Shown one piece after another: positions 17,008-24,512 of a stretch of 64,000 nucleotides of DNA. Origin of the DNA: Streptomyces sp. KL109B. GTDB lineage: Bacteria; Actinomycetota; Actinomycetes; Streptomycetales; Streptomycetaceae. A program made the translations under genes and the position numbers. Under the pieces are notes generated by a model. That model saw nothing but the letters and a program-made list of their open reading frames with translations. It had not been told where the DNA came from and did not search any database. The stretch covers positions 248,001 to 312,000 of the forward strand of contig NZ_JASERL010000010.1 in assembly GCF_030766935.1 (NCBI RefSeq), written 5' to 3'. Every line of letters begins with the position of its first letter. Positions within the stretch are counted from its first letter, which is position 1.

Positions 17008-17304
17008 ATGTCCCCCCTTGCCCGGGTCGACGAGGCATACGGCCCGCGCTTCGCGGAATTCGCCTTCGAACCCGCCTTCCTGGCCGCGGTCGACCAACAC
17101 GTGGCGGAACTCCGCGACCGCCTGGCCGCCGGCTCACCGGGCCTGCACCCACCCGCACCCGACGCCGACGCCCTCGCCGACTACGCGCTCGGCTTCCTCG
17201 ACGCGCTCGCTGAGACCGACTGGCGCGAGCCGGTGGGCCACGACTACGCAGTGTGCCGCCTCACCGCCATCACCTGGCTGACAAGACGCCACAACCTGAC
17301 GTAG
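17008..17304 (+). CDS. small conserved-looking hypothetical protein
   Basis: I do not recognise the family with certainty. The 98-residue soluble, helical, acidic protein reads MSPLARVDEAYGPRFAEF and then FLAAVDQHVAELRDRLAAG, ending with a Trp-containing helix (ITWLTRRHNL). GC-rich third positions support coding. It is divergent from the PucR gene with 77 bp between starts and converges with the channel-like gene. It could be one of the short actinobacterial families of unknown function. Confidence 0.7.
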   Translation: MSPLARVDEAYGPRFAEFAFEPAFLAAVDQHVAELRDRLAAGSPGLHPPAPDADALADYALGFLDALAETDWREPVGHDYAVCRLTAITWLTRRHNLT

Positions 17305-17322
17305 CCGCGGCCCACCACCGCC

Positions 17323-18108
17323 TCACTCGCCGTCGGTGGTGCCGGTGCCCTCCCGCTCCCTGTCCCGCACGGGCTGATTACTGAGCGCGTCCTCCCGCCC
17401 GTACTGATAGGCGGTGACGCTCCCCCGCGCCCGCTCGGTCTCCTCCTCGGCCTTCGTCAGCCACCGCTCCCAGCGCTGCCGCATCGGCCCGATGAGTCCA
17501 CCACCGACCCCGACGACGAGAATTCCGGCACCAGCCGCAAGCCCGGCGATCAGCACCGGCTGCGTGACGGACGTGGCGATCCCCGCCTGCCCGAGCGCGG
17601 CAATCGCGCCCAGCACAACAATGCAGGCCCACACGATGGTGCCGACGGTCCTCCCGTACGAGACCGAGGACAGCGCGTTGCTGACGATGTCCCGCACCAG
17701 ATTGGCCACGGCCATCGCCACCACGATCAGGACGACCGCGACGATGCCGCGCGGCAGCCAGGCGACGATGCCGTTGATCATGTCGGACACGGGGTTGTCG
17801 CCGAAGACGCCGAAGCCGAGCTGGAGCACGATCAGCATCAGGGCGACGTAGACGACCTTGCAGATGATCGCGGTCGTGTCGTACTTCGACCCTTCGAGCA
17901 TCTTCGCCGAACCGGCCCGCTCGGCGAGCTTCTCCGAGCCGACCTTCCGCAGCCCCCGGTCGAGCAGCCGGGTGATCATCTTGGCCACGAACCAGCCGAT
18001 GACCATGACGACGAGGAAGCCGAGCAGTTTCGGCACGAACTGGGCGACCTTCGACCACGCGTCGTTGAGCCCCTGCGTGAAATCGACGGCAAGAGTGTTC
18101 TGGATCAT
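17323..18108 (-). CDS. mechanosensitive-channel-like membrane protein (CmpX/TM-helix repeat type)
   Basis: The 261-residue protein opens with ALAVDFTQGLNDAWSKVAQFVPKLLGFL-type sequence (an amphipathic helix followed by a membrane helix), then has four more hydrophobic segments, including LPRGIVAVVLIVVAMAVANLVRDIV and a Gly-rich pore-like helix (LIAGLAAGAGILVVGVGGGLIGP). The C-terminus is charged and cytoplasmic. This layout is that of the conserved TM-helix repeat family related to MscS channels. The ATG at 18108 has GGAGG 9 bp upstream. Its role may be osmotic protection or membrane homeostasis. It is monocistronic. Confidence 0.82.
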   Translation of the reverse strand: MIQNTLAVDFTQGLNDAWSKVAQFVPKLLGFLVVMVIGWFVAKMITRLLDRGLRKVGSEKLAERAGSAKMLEGSKYDTTAIICKVVYVALMLIVLQLGFGVFGDNPVSDMINGIVAWLPRGIVAVVLIVVAMAVANLVRDIVSNALSSVSYGRTVGTIVWACIVVLGAIAALGQAGIATSVTQPVLIAGLAAGAGILVVGVGGGLIGPMRQRWERWLTKAEEETERARGSVTAYQYGREDALSNQPVRDREREGTGTTDGE

Positions 18109-18264
18109 GAGTGGCTACCTCCACTCAGTGGGGGTCGGGAACCTGTCCCCCCGCGTTTTCCTACGCCCTTCCGGCATAGCACCCCCCACCACCCCCGGCC
18201 GCCCCACATCCCCCATTGGCGTGACCCCCCACGCCCCGAACCCGATCCGCTACGCTGTTCACGC

Positions 18265-18340
18265 GCCTTCGTAGCTCAGGGGATAGAGCACCGCTCTCCT
18301 AAAGCGGGTGTCGCAGGTTCGAATCCTGCCGGGGGCACCA
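18265..18340 (+). tRNA. tRNA-Arg (anticodon CCT)
   Basis: A full cloverleaf is visible: acceptor GCCTTCG pairs with CGGGGGC, the D-arm is TAGCTCAGGGGATAGAGCA, the anticodon loop is CTCCTAA with anticodon CCT, and the T-arm is GCAGGTTCGAATCCTGC. A CCA end is encoded. It reads AGG codons. Confidence 0.97.
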
Positions 18341-18346
18341 GTGCAG

Positions 18347-18378
18347 AGGCCCCGGACCGGTCATGGTCCGGGGCCTTT
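18347..18378 (+). terminator. rho-independent terminator of tRNA-Arg
   Basis: AGGCCCCGGACC and GGTCCGGGGCCT form a perfect 12-bp stem with a 6-base loop followed by TT, six bases after the tRNA CCA. Confidence 0.9.
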
Positions 18379-18591
18379 GGCGCGTGAGGCTGCGCACGTT
18401 CTGTGAGGGGGATGATGCGCGTCTTGTGCATCGTGCACCGTTCCCGGGATCATCCCGTGGAGGGCGGGACCACTTGGGGGGCCGAGCGGCGCGTGGACAT
18501 TCCGCCCGACGCAGGACGGCAGAACAGCAGACGGCCAGCAGTCGCGGACCCCACGGACGACAGCCGAAACCAACGCAGAGGATGTCAGAAC

Positions 18592-20079
18592 GTGCGCTCC
18601 GCACAGAAGTTGATCCGCACGGTCGGCGGCGCGGCCGTGGTGGGAGCCCTGGTGCTCGGATCCGCGCCGACCGCGTCGGCGGACGAGAACCGGGAAAAGC
18701 AGTGGCCGAACGTGGCCTACGACATCGAGAAGGTCCACAAGCAGGCCACCGGCAAGGGCGTCACCGTCGCGGTCCTCGACAACGGTGTGAACGGGAACCA
18801 GGCGGACCTCAAGGGCAATGTGCTCCCCGGGAAGCGCTGCAGTGACGACAGGCCCGCGAACAAGGAGACCGAGGACCAGCTCGGCACCACCCTCGCCGCG
18901 CTGATCGCCGGTCACGGCCACGGCCCCGGCAACAGCGCGGGCGTCCTGGGCATGGCACCGGACGCGAAGATCCTGCCCGTGGACATCTACGTGGACGACG
19001 GCATCGCGGCCGGCCACCACCACACCTGGGCCTGCGACCCGGACGAGGCGATCCGCTACGCCGTCGACAAGGGCGCCGACGTCATCAGCATGTCCCAGTA
19101 CGCGGAAGCCGACGGCAAGGTGAAGAAGGCCCTCAAGTACGCCCTGGAGCACAACGTCGTCATCGTCCAGAACGCGGCCGACGACAACGAGCGGGATCCG
19201 GCGGGCTTCGGCAGCCTCGCCGGGGTCGTCCTGGTCGGCGGCTCCACGCAGGACGGCACCGTCTGGCACGAGAAGGACCACGGCTCGAACAGCTCCGACT
19301 CCCTGATGTTCACGGCCCCCGCCAAGTCCATCAAGATCACCCAGGCCGACGGCACCTACCCGACCGGCCGGGGCAACACCCTCGCGGGCGCCTACGCCGC
19401 CGGAGCCTTCGCGCTGCTCAAGGAGAAGTACCCGGACTACACCCCGGGCCAGTTGCTCAACCGCGTCGTCAAGTCCACGTACATCGCGAAGGGCGTCGAC
19501 AAGGCGAACCTCCCGGACGCGGAACACGGCTACGGCGACCTCGCCCCGTACAAGGCCCTCACGAAGGAGATCCCTAAGGGCCGCGCGTCCGGCCCGTGGG
19601 ACCCGGCCGAGATGCCGAAGCTGACGCCCGTCGCCGACGACGACAACTCGAACCTCGTGCTCTACGCCGGTATCGGCGGCGCCGTCGTCGTCATCGGTGC
19701 CGTCGTGCTGGTCTTCGTCCTGAAGTCCCGCAAGAAGAACCAGAGCGGTGGCGGCACTCCGGGCGCGCCCGGCGGCCCCGGAGCCCCCGGCGGCTGGGGC
19801 GGCGGCCAGGCACCGCAGCCGCAGCCGCAGCCGCAGCCGGGCCAGCAGCCGTACCCCGGCGGTCACCAGCCCTACCCGGGTCAGCAGCCGTACCCCGGCG
19901 GCCAGCAGCCGTTCCCGGGTCAGCAGCAGCCCCAGCCGGGTGTCCAGCAGCCCTACCCAGGAGCCCAGCAGCCCCAGCCGGGGGCCCAGCAGCCCTACCC
20001 CGGGCCGTACCAGCAGCAGCCGCCGGCGCCGGGCTCGTACCCGTCGCCGCCCACGCAGCCGCCCTACGGGCAGGGATAA
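18592..20079 (+). CDS. mycosin-like subtilase with degenerate active site (predicted pseudo-protease)
   Basis: The 495-residue protein has the mycosin (MycP, S8) architecture of type VII secretion systems: signal peptide (residues 1-30), subtilase domain (about 40-330), one membrane helix (355-378) and a cytoplasmic tail. The Asp motif VAVLDNGV (Asp63) is kept. The His motif, normally HGT, reads QLGTT at 96-100, with Leu97 at the His position. The Ser motif, normally GTSxA, reads GNTLA at 261-265, so Ser is Thr263. The tail is a run of QQPYPG-type repeats. The GTG at 18592 is chosen because it starts the signal peptide. It may be a scaffold or substrate-binding protein. No Esx or Ecc genes are near. 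Confidence 0.85.
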   Translation: MRSAQKLIRTVGGAAVVGALVLGSAPTASADENREKQWPNVAYDIEKVHKQATGKGVTVAVLDNGVNGNQADLKGNVLPGKRCSDDRPANKETEDQLGTTLAALIAGHGHGPGNSAGVLGMAPDAKILPVDIYVDDGIAAGHHHTWACDPDEAIRYAVDKGADVISMSQYAEADGKVKKALKYALEHNVVIVQNAADDNERDPAGFGSLAGVVLVGGSTQDGTVWHEKDHGSNSSDSLMFTAPAKSIKITQADGTYPTGRGNTLAGAYAAGAFALLKEKYPDYTPGQLLNRVVKSTYIAKGVDKANLPDAEHGYGDLAPYKALTKEIPKGRASGPWDPAEMPKLTPVADDDNSNLVLYAGIGGAVVVIGAVVLVFVLKSRKKNQSGGGTPGAPGGPGAPGGWGGGQAPQPQPQPQPGQQPYPGGHQPYPGQQPYPGGQQPFPGQQQPQPGVQQPYPGAQQPQPGAQQPYPGPYQQQPPAPGSYPSPPTQPPYGQG

Positions 20080-20091
20080 TCCGACGGTCGC

Positions 20092-21174
20092 CTACGGCCG
20101 TTGCCGCATCGAACCCACCGTCCGCAGCAGCCGGTCCGCCCGCTCGCGCAGCTCCGGGTGCGCGAGCACCGTGTTGCGCAGGCCGCGGACCGGGCGGCGC
20201 CAGAGGCGGTGGGCGGCAGCGGCGGGGTGGGGGCGGCTGGCGAAGCCCTCATGGACCCGCAGTTCGCGGGTCTTGAGCCAGTCCTTGTACTCCTTCTCGC
20301 CGCGGCCCCAGTCCATCAGCCGGATGCCCTGCCGCCCCGCCGCCTCGACCATGCGCAGGTGCATGAGCAGGCCCGGCGAGTAGTAGGCGAACTCCGGGTC
20401 GTACGCGGTGAACCAGGCCGCGAAGACCGTACGGGAGGTCGGCCCGAAGTGGGCCGCGACCGGGCGCTCCCCGGCGTACACGACCGACAGGACACCCGTG
20501 AAGTGGTCCTCGCGGACCTGGAAGAGATGGTCCGTCAGGTTCACGATCCAGGGGCGGGCGAAGCGGTCCATGCGGCCGGTGCGGCGGTACTGGGCCGACT
20601 TCCAGCGCATCAGCATGCGAAGGACCGCCGGGTCGCGTTCGTCGTAGACGAAGCGCATCTCCCCCACGTTCCGGCTCAGCCGGCGTTCCTTCTTCAGGGT
20701 CGTCTTGGCCTGGCCGGGGTACGTGGCCCGCAGCCACTCCGCGTACGACTCGTGGCCGCCGTCCTTGAGGTCGAGGACCGGGGAGGCGAAGGAGCCGGTG
20801 ACGTAGCGGGCGAAGGGCTTCTGTTCCTCGACGAGGTGGTCGAACTCGAAGACCGACAGGCCGCAGGCGCGCAGGAGTTGGCGGGTGTCCCAGGTGACTC
20901 CGGGGCGGTGCACCAGGGCCTGGCAGTCGGACAGGCCCATGCCGACGGCCCGGCCGACGCCCGCGGGCCCCTTCTCGTACGGGAAGAAGCCGACGGGTTC
21001 GCCGCCCTCGCGCAGCACCGCCACGTGCGTGCGGCCCTTGAAGCGGGCGACCGCGGCTGCGAACTCCGGTGCCAGGAACGGGTTTTGGTAGTCCGGCGAG
21101 TGCTCCATCGTGTCGTGCCAGGCCGCGCGCAGGGACGCGCCGAGTTCGTCGGCTCTGTACGTGGTGATGTTCAC
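20092..21174 (-). CDS. CelD/BcsL-type acyltransferase (GNAT, FemAB-like fold)
   Basis: The 360-residue protein resembles the CelD-type acetyltransferases often linked to polysaccharide or cell-surface work. It has an N-terminal half with NPFLAPEFAAAVARF and a C-terminal GNAT-like half with AAHFGPTSRTVFAAWFTAYDPEFAYYSPGLLMHLRMVEAA, followed by DWGRGEKEYKDWLKT, a highly typical family motif. The start is GTG at 21174. The gene converges with the mycosin-like gene 12 bp away. It may acylate an envelope glycan or amino-sugar; the substrate is unknown. Confidence 0.83.
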   Translation of the reverse strand: MNITTYRADELGASLRAAWHDTMEHSPDYQNPFLAPEFAAAVARFKGRTHVAVLREGGEPVGFFPYEKGPAGVGRAVGMGLSDCQALVHRPGVTWDTRQLLRACGLSVFEFDHLVEEQKPFARYVTGSFASPVLDLKDGGHESYAEWLRATYPGQAKTTLKKERRLSRNVGEMRFVYDERDPAVLRMLMRWKSAQYRRTGRMDRFARPWIVNLTDHLFQVREDHFTGVLSVVYAGERPVAAHFGPTSRTVFAAWFTAYDPEFAYYSPGLLMHLRMVEAAGRQGIRLMDWGRGEKEYKDWLKTRELRVHEGFASRPHPAAAAHRLWRRPVRGLRNTVLAHPELRERADRLLRTVGSMRQRP

Positions 21175-21311
21175 CGTCGGTTCGCCCGCCCTTCGCCACG
21201 GGCGCGCGGGCTGCGTCGGTACACGAGCGTGCAGCTCATGGGCCCCCCTCTTCCCCCATGGGGCTCAAAGGTCGCGAAACAGGGCGCACGCTGTCAAGAG
21301 TGCTTCATGCC

Positions 21312-21902
21312 CTACGAGTTGATCCTCGTGTGCACATGCATGTCGTGCCAGCCGTCCGTGTGCAGCGCGAAGCTTCGCCTGGTGCCCTCCAGTGGGTAGC
21401 CGGACTTGAGCGCCACCCGGCAGGAGGGCTCGTTGCGGGTGGAGTGCAGGAGGTCGAGGCGGTGGAAGCCCAGGCCGGTGGCCCACTCCGTGAGCGCGGT
21501 CACGGCCCTGGGCGCGACGCCGGTCCCCCGGGCCGTCGGCAGCACCCAGTAGGCGATCTCGGCGCAGCCGTCCAGGGGGTTGATGTCCTTGAGGGCGATC
21601 CGGCCGAGCGGCTCCCCGTCGGCGGCGCGGGTCACGAGCCACTGGCCGCTCGACTCCTTGAGCCAGCCCTCGCGCGCGTCCGCGATCCAGGCGCGCGCCT
21701 CGTCGTCGGACTCCATGCTGCGCGCGTGCCAGTACCGGATGTCGGGGTCCCGGAAGGCGGCACGGACGGCGGGCACATCGGTCGACTCGGGGGCGCGCAG
21801 GGCCAGTTCACCGTCCGGCGTGCGCAGGGTCGGCTGCGGGGCGGACGACAGGGCTCCGGCGGGAATCACGGGGTCGATCTCGAACGGCATGATCCGCATC
21901 AT
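21312..21902 (-). CDS. GNAT N-acetyltransferase (RimJ/RimL type)
   Basis: The product is a single GNAT domain of about 196 residues. The core reads GRIALKDINPLDGCAEIAYWVLPTARGTGVAPRAVTALTEWA, which includes the acetyl-CoA-binding loop (ARGTGVA), followed by LDLLHSTRNEPSCRVALKSGYPLEG. This branch acetylates N-terminal residues of ribosomal proteins or small molecules. Start at ATG 21902 is preferred because the longer frame would run across the divergent kdgK promoter. It is on the same strand as the CelD-type gene, 137 bp upstream of it. Confidence 0.83.
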   Translation of the reverse strand: MMRIMPFEIDPVIPAGALSSAPQPTLRTPDGELALRAPESTDVPAVRAAFRDPDIRYWHARSMESDDEARAWIADAREGWLKESSGQWLVTRAADGEPLGRIALKDINPLDGCAEIAYWVLPTARGTGVAPRAVTALTEWATGLGFHRLDLLHSTRNEPSCRVALKSGYPLEGTRRSFALHTDGWHDMHVHTRINS

Positions 21903-21956
21903 CGCGTGATCGCTCCGCCCCCGCACCCGGATTCCGCTCCCCCCAAGACAAGAGGC

Positions 21957-21966
21957 TGTTGCAACA
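21957..21966. promoter_or_regulatory. candidate operator upstream of kdgK
   Basis: TGTTGCAACA is a perfect 10-bp palindrome, and a second TGTTGC lies at 21977-21982. It is located 71-80 bp before the kdgK start. It is a candidate site for the IclR regulator encoded in the same operon. Confidence 0.45.
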
Positions 21967-22036
21967 TGCGCACGCCTGTTGCGCACCACCTGCTACGGTC
22001 GACGACAGAACCCGAGCGAAAGGGCCGAAGGACCGG

Positions 22037-22963
22037 ATGAGCAGCACGCAGCCGCCCCACCGCGCGGACGCGCTCTGCGTCGGCGAGACGATGGCGCAGA
22101 TCACCCCGGCCGACAGCGCGGGCCTCGAACACAGCCGGGAGCTGCGGCTCGCGGTCGCGGGCGCCGAGTCGACCGTGGCCCAGTACCTCGCCGACCTCGG
22201 GCACGAGGCCGCGTGGCTGAGCCGGGTCGGCGACGACCCGTTCGGGCGGCGGATCCTCGCGGCGGTCGCCTCGCGCGGCGTGCACGTGGGCGGCGTACCG
22301 CGCGACACCGGGGCCCCGACCGGCGTGTACTTCAAGGACCCGGGCCCCGAAGGCACCCGCGTGCACTACTACCGGGCGGGCTCGGCCGCGTCCCGGATGA
22401 CGGCGGCCGACGCGGACCGCGTCGACCTGACCGGCGTACGGCTGCTGCACCTGACCGGGATCACGCCTGCGCTGTCGGACGGCTGTGCGGCGCTCGTGGA
22501 CACACTTGTGGCGCGGGCGGCGGAGACCGGCACGACGGTGTCCTTCGACGTCAACCACCGCCCCGCGCTGTGGAGTTCGGCCGGGGCGGCGGCTGACGCG
22601 CTGCTCGCTCTCGCCCGTCAGGCCGATGTCGTGCTCGTCGGCCGGGACGAGGCCGAGACGCTGTGGGGCACCGCCACCGCCGAGGACGTACGGGACCGGC
22701 TCGCGCCGCGCGGCACGCTCGTGGTGAAGGACGGGGACGTGGGGGCGACCGAATTCGCGGGCGGGGAGGCGGAGTTCGTGGCCGCGCCGAGCGTGGAGGT
22801 CGTGGAGGCCGTCGGTGCGGGCGACGCGTTCGCCGCCGGATATCTGAGCGGGCTGCTCGGCGGGGCGGCGGCGCGCGAGCGGCTCGCGCTCGGCCACCGG
22901 CTCGCGGGGCGGACGCTGCGCAGCATCGAGGACTACGTTCCCGCCACCGCGCAGGAGGCCTGA
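22037..22963 (+). CDS. kdgK: 2-keto-3-deoxygluconate kinase (PfkB family)
   Basis: The 308-residue ribokinase-fold sugar kinase has the PfkB signatures: an N-terminal substrate-binding region (ALCVGETMAQITP, RVGDDPFGRRIL) and the C-terminal ATP and catalytic motif VEAVGAGDAFAAGYLSG, with Asp as the general base. FDVNHRPALW is typical of KDG kinases. The product 2-keto-3-deoxy-6-phosphogluconate is the substrate of the aldolase two genes downstream. The start is ATG at 22037 with GAAGGA upstream. It is the first gene of a three-gene operon with iclR and eda. Confidence 0.92.
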   Translation: MSSTQPPHRADALCVGETMAQITPADSAGLEHSRELRLAVAGAESTVAQYLADLGHEAAWLSRVGDDPFGRRILAAVASRGVHVGGVPRDTGAPTGVYFKDPGPEGTRVHYYRAGSAASRMTAADADRVDLTGVRLLHLTGITPALSDGCAALVDTLVARAAETGTTVSFDVNHRPALWSSAGAAADALLALARQADVVLVGRDEAETLWGTATAEDVRDRLAPRGTLVVKDGDVGATEFAGGEAEFVAAPSVEVVEAVGAGDAFAAGYLSGLLGGAAARERLALGHRLAGRTLRSIEDYVPATAQEA

Positions 22964-22968
22964 GCCCG

Positions 22969-23715
22969 ATGTCGCAGACCGTGCGCCGTGCCATCGACAT
23001 CCTTGAGTTCATCGCCCGCCGCCCGCGCACGCAGACCGAGGTCGGCGAGCACCTGGGCGTGCACCGTTCGACCGCGCTGCGGATCCTGGAGTCCCTGCGG
23101 GAGGGCGGCCTCGCGCGCCGCCTGCCCGACGGCCGGTACGCGGTCGGGCACCGGCTCGCCGGGCTCGCGGGGCTCGCCCTGGAACAGTTCGGGTTGAAGG
23201 ACGTCGCCGGTGAGCATCTGCGGCTGCTCGGCGAGCGCTGCGGGCACACCGTGCACCTCGCCGCGCTCGAGGACGAGCAGATCGTGTACGTCGACAAGGT
23301 CGACCCGGTGGACGGGGTGCGGCTGTACGCGCAGATCGGGCGGCCTGTCACGCTGCACACGGCGGGGGTCGCGAAGGCGATCCTGGCGTACGTGTCGCGC
23401 GAGCGGGCCGACGTTCTCATCTCCGGCTGCGACTTCGCGCCGCACACCGCAACGACGATCACCTCCCGCGCCGCCTACCGCACCGCCCTCGCCGAGACGC
23501 TGGCGCGCGGCTGGGCCGTCGACGACGGGGAGTACGAGGACTACGTGAACTGTGTGGCCGTGCCGGTGCGGGACGGCGGTGGCGAGGTCGTCGCCGCGGT
23601 GTCCGTGACGGCACTCAAGGCCAAGGCCGGCCTGGCCGCCCTCGAATCCGACGTCCTGCCCGACCTCATGACCACCGCCGACACGATCTCCAAGGAGCTG
23701 GGATGGCGCCCGTAA
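22969..23715 (+). CDS. IclR-family transcriptional regulator
   Basis: The 248-residue protein has an N-terminal winged HTH (RAIDILEFIARRPRTQTEVGEHLGVHRSTALRILESL) and the IclR GAF-like effector domain (GHTVHLAALEDEQIVYVDKVDP, GRPVTLHTAGVAKAILAY). It lies between kdgK and eda: its ATG is 5 bp after the kdgK stop, with AGGAGG inside the kdgK end, and its stop overlaps the eda start by 13 bp. IclR members in this setting (KdgR type) repress uronate/KDG catabolism until ketodeoxygluconate binds. It is probably autoregulated through the operon promoter. Confidence 0.93.
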   Translation: MSQTVRRAIDILEFIARRPRTQTEVGEHLGVHRSTALRILESLREGGLARRLPDGRYAVGHRLAGLAGLALEQFGLKDVAGEHLRLLGERCGHTVHLAALEDEQIVYVDKVDPVDGVRLYAQIGRPVTLHTAGVAKAILAYVSRERADVLISGCDFAPHTATTITSRAAYRTALAETLARGWAVDDGEYEDYVNCVAVPVRDGGGEVVAAVSVTALKAKAGLAALESDVLPDLMTTADTISKELGWRP

Positions 23716-24311
23716 CGTTTGACGAGTTGTTCGCCGGGGTGCCGGTGATGGCGATCCTGCGCGGCATGCCGATCGACAAGTCCGTCGAACTCGCCGTACG
23801 AGCATGGGACTTGGGCATCGAGTGCGTCGAGGTCCCGGTGCAGACGGAGGAGGCGGCGGGGGTGCTCGCCGCGGTCGTCGCCGCGGGCGCGGAGCGTGGG
23901 AAGCCGGTGGGCGCCGGCACGGTCACCTCCGGTGAGCGGCTCGGGTGGGCGGTGGAGGCGGGGGCGGCGTTCACGGTGGCGCCCGGGCTCGACGTGGAGG
24001 TGGCGCGGGCCAGTGTCGCGGCGGGGCTGCCGCATCTGCCGGGTGTCGCCACCGCCACGGATGTGCAGGCCGCGAGGGCGGTGGGGTTGAGCTGGCTGAA
24101 GGCGTTTCCGGCGAGTGTGCTCGGGGTGGAGTGGTTTCGGGCGATGCGGGGGCCGTTTCCGGAGGTGCCGTTCGTTGCCACGGGGGGGATGGATGCGGGG
24201 AACGCTGCCGCTTATCTTGCGGGTGGGGCGAAGGTCGTGGCGGTTGGCTCCGCCCTGGAGGACCCGTCCCAACTCCCTTCCCTGAGCGCCCTGTTGCACC
24301 CCACCGTATAA
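23703..24311 (+). CDS. eda: 2-keto-3-deoxy-6-phosphogluconate aldolase
   Basis: The 202-residue class I aldolase (TIM barrel) has PVMAILRG at the N-terminus, Glu43 in CVEVP, GAGTV, and the Schiff-base lysine Lys133 in WLKAFPAS. A glycine-rich phosphate site (VPFVATGGMDAGN) follows. It splits KDPG into pyruvate and glyceraldehyde-3-phosphate, completing the pathway begun by KdgK. The start overlaps the iclR stop, so it is translationally coupled. Codon choice in the second half is looser than in neighbours (several TTT and GTT codons). The stop is followed by inverted copies of the GC-rich repeat. Confidence 0.94.
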   Translation: MAPVTFDELFAGVPVMAILRGMPIDKSVELAVRAWDLGIECVEVPVQTEEAAGVLAAVVAAGAERGKPVGAGTVTSGERLGWAVEAGAAFTVAPGLDVEVARASVAAGLPHLPGVATATDVQAARAVGLSWLKAFPASVLGVEWFRAMRGPFPEVPFVATGGMDAGNAAAYLAGGAKVVAVGSALEDPSQLPSLSALLHPTV

Positions 24312-24317
24312 ACGCCT

Positions 24318-24509
24318 CGGGGCTCCGCCCCGGACCCCGCTGCTCAATCGCCGCAGAGGCTTGATAGTTCACGCCGCACCGCGCGAACGCCGGCGGGGCT
24401 GTATGGGTGCTCCAGCGCCGATTACTTAGAGCCCCTGCGGCGATTGAGCAGCGGGGTGCGGGGCGGAGCCCCGGGCTTTTCAGCCCCTCCGGCGATTGAG
24501 GAGCGGGGG
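24318..24509. repeat. cluster of GC-rich repeats between convergent genes
   Basis: It holds one full copy in minus orientation (24318-24361, right after eda), a partial minus copy (24379-24401), one full plus copy (24429-24473) and a partial plus copy (24481-24509) next to the 3' end of the minus-strand membrane-protein gene. The copies therefore face each other, each set pointing away from its own gene end. Confidence 0.85.
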
Positions 24510-24512
24510 AGG

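Noticed and set aside
16931..17158. N-terminal extension of the PucR regulator
   Set aside because: It overlaps the divergent gene start at 17008 and reads as Arg/Gly-rich noise.
18265..18378. Integration site of a mobile element at tRNA-Arg
   Set aside because: No integrase or duplicated tRNA end is visible within the window.
18403..18591. Upstream start of the mycosin-like protein
   Set aside because: The signal peptide begins at GTG 18592, and the upstream part has no hydrophobic or conserved segment.
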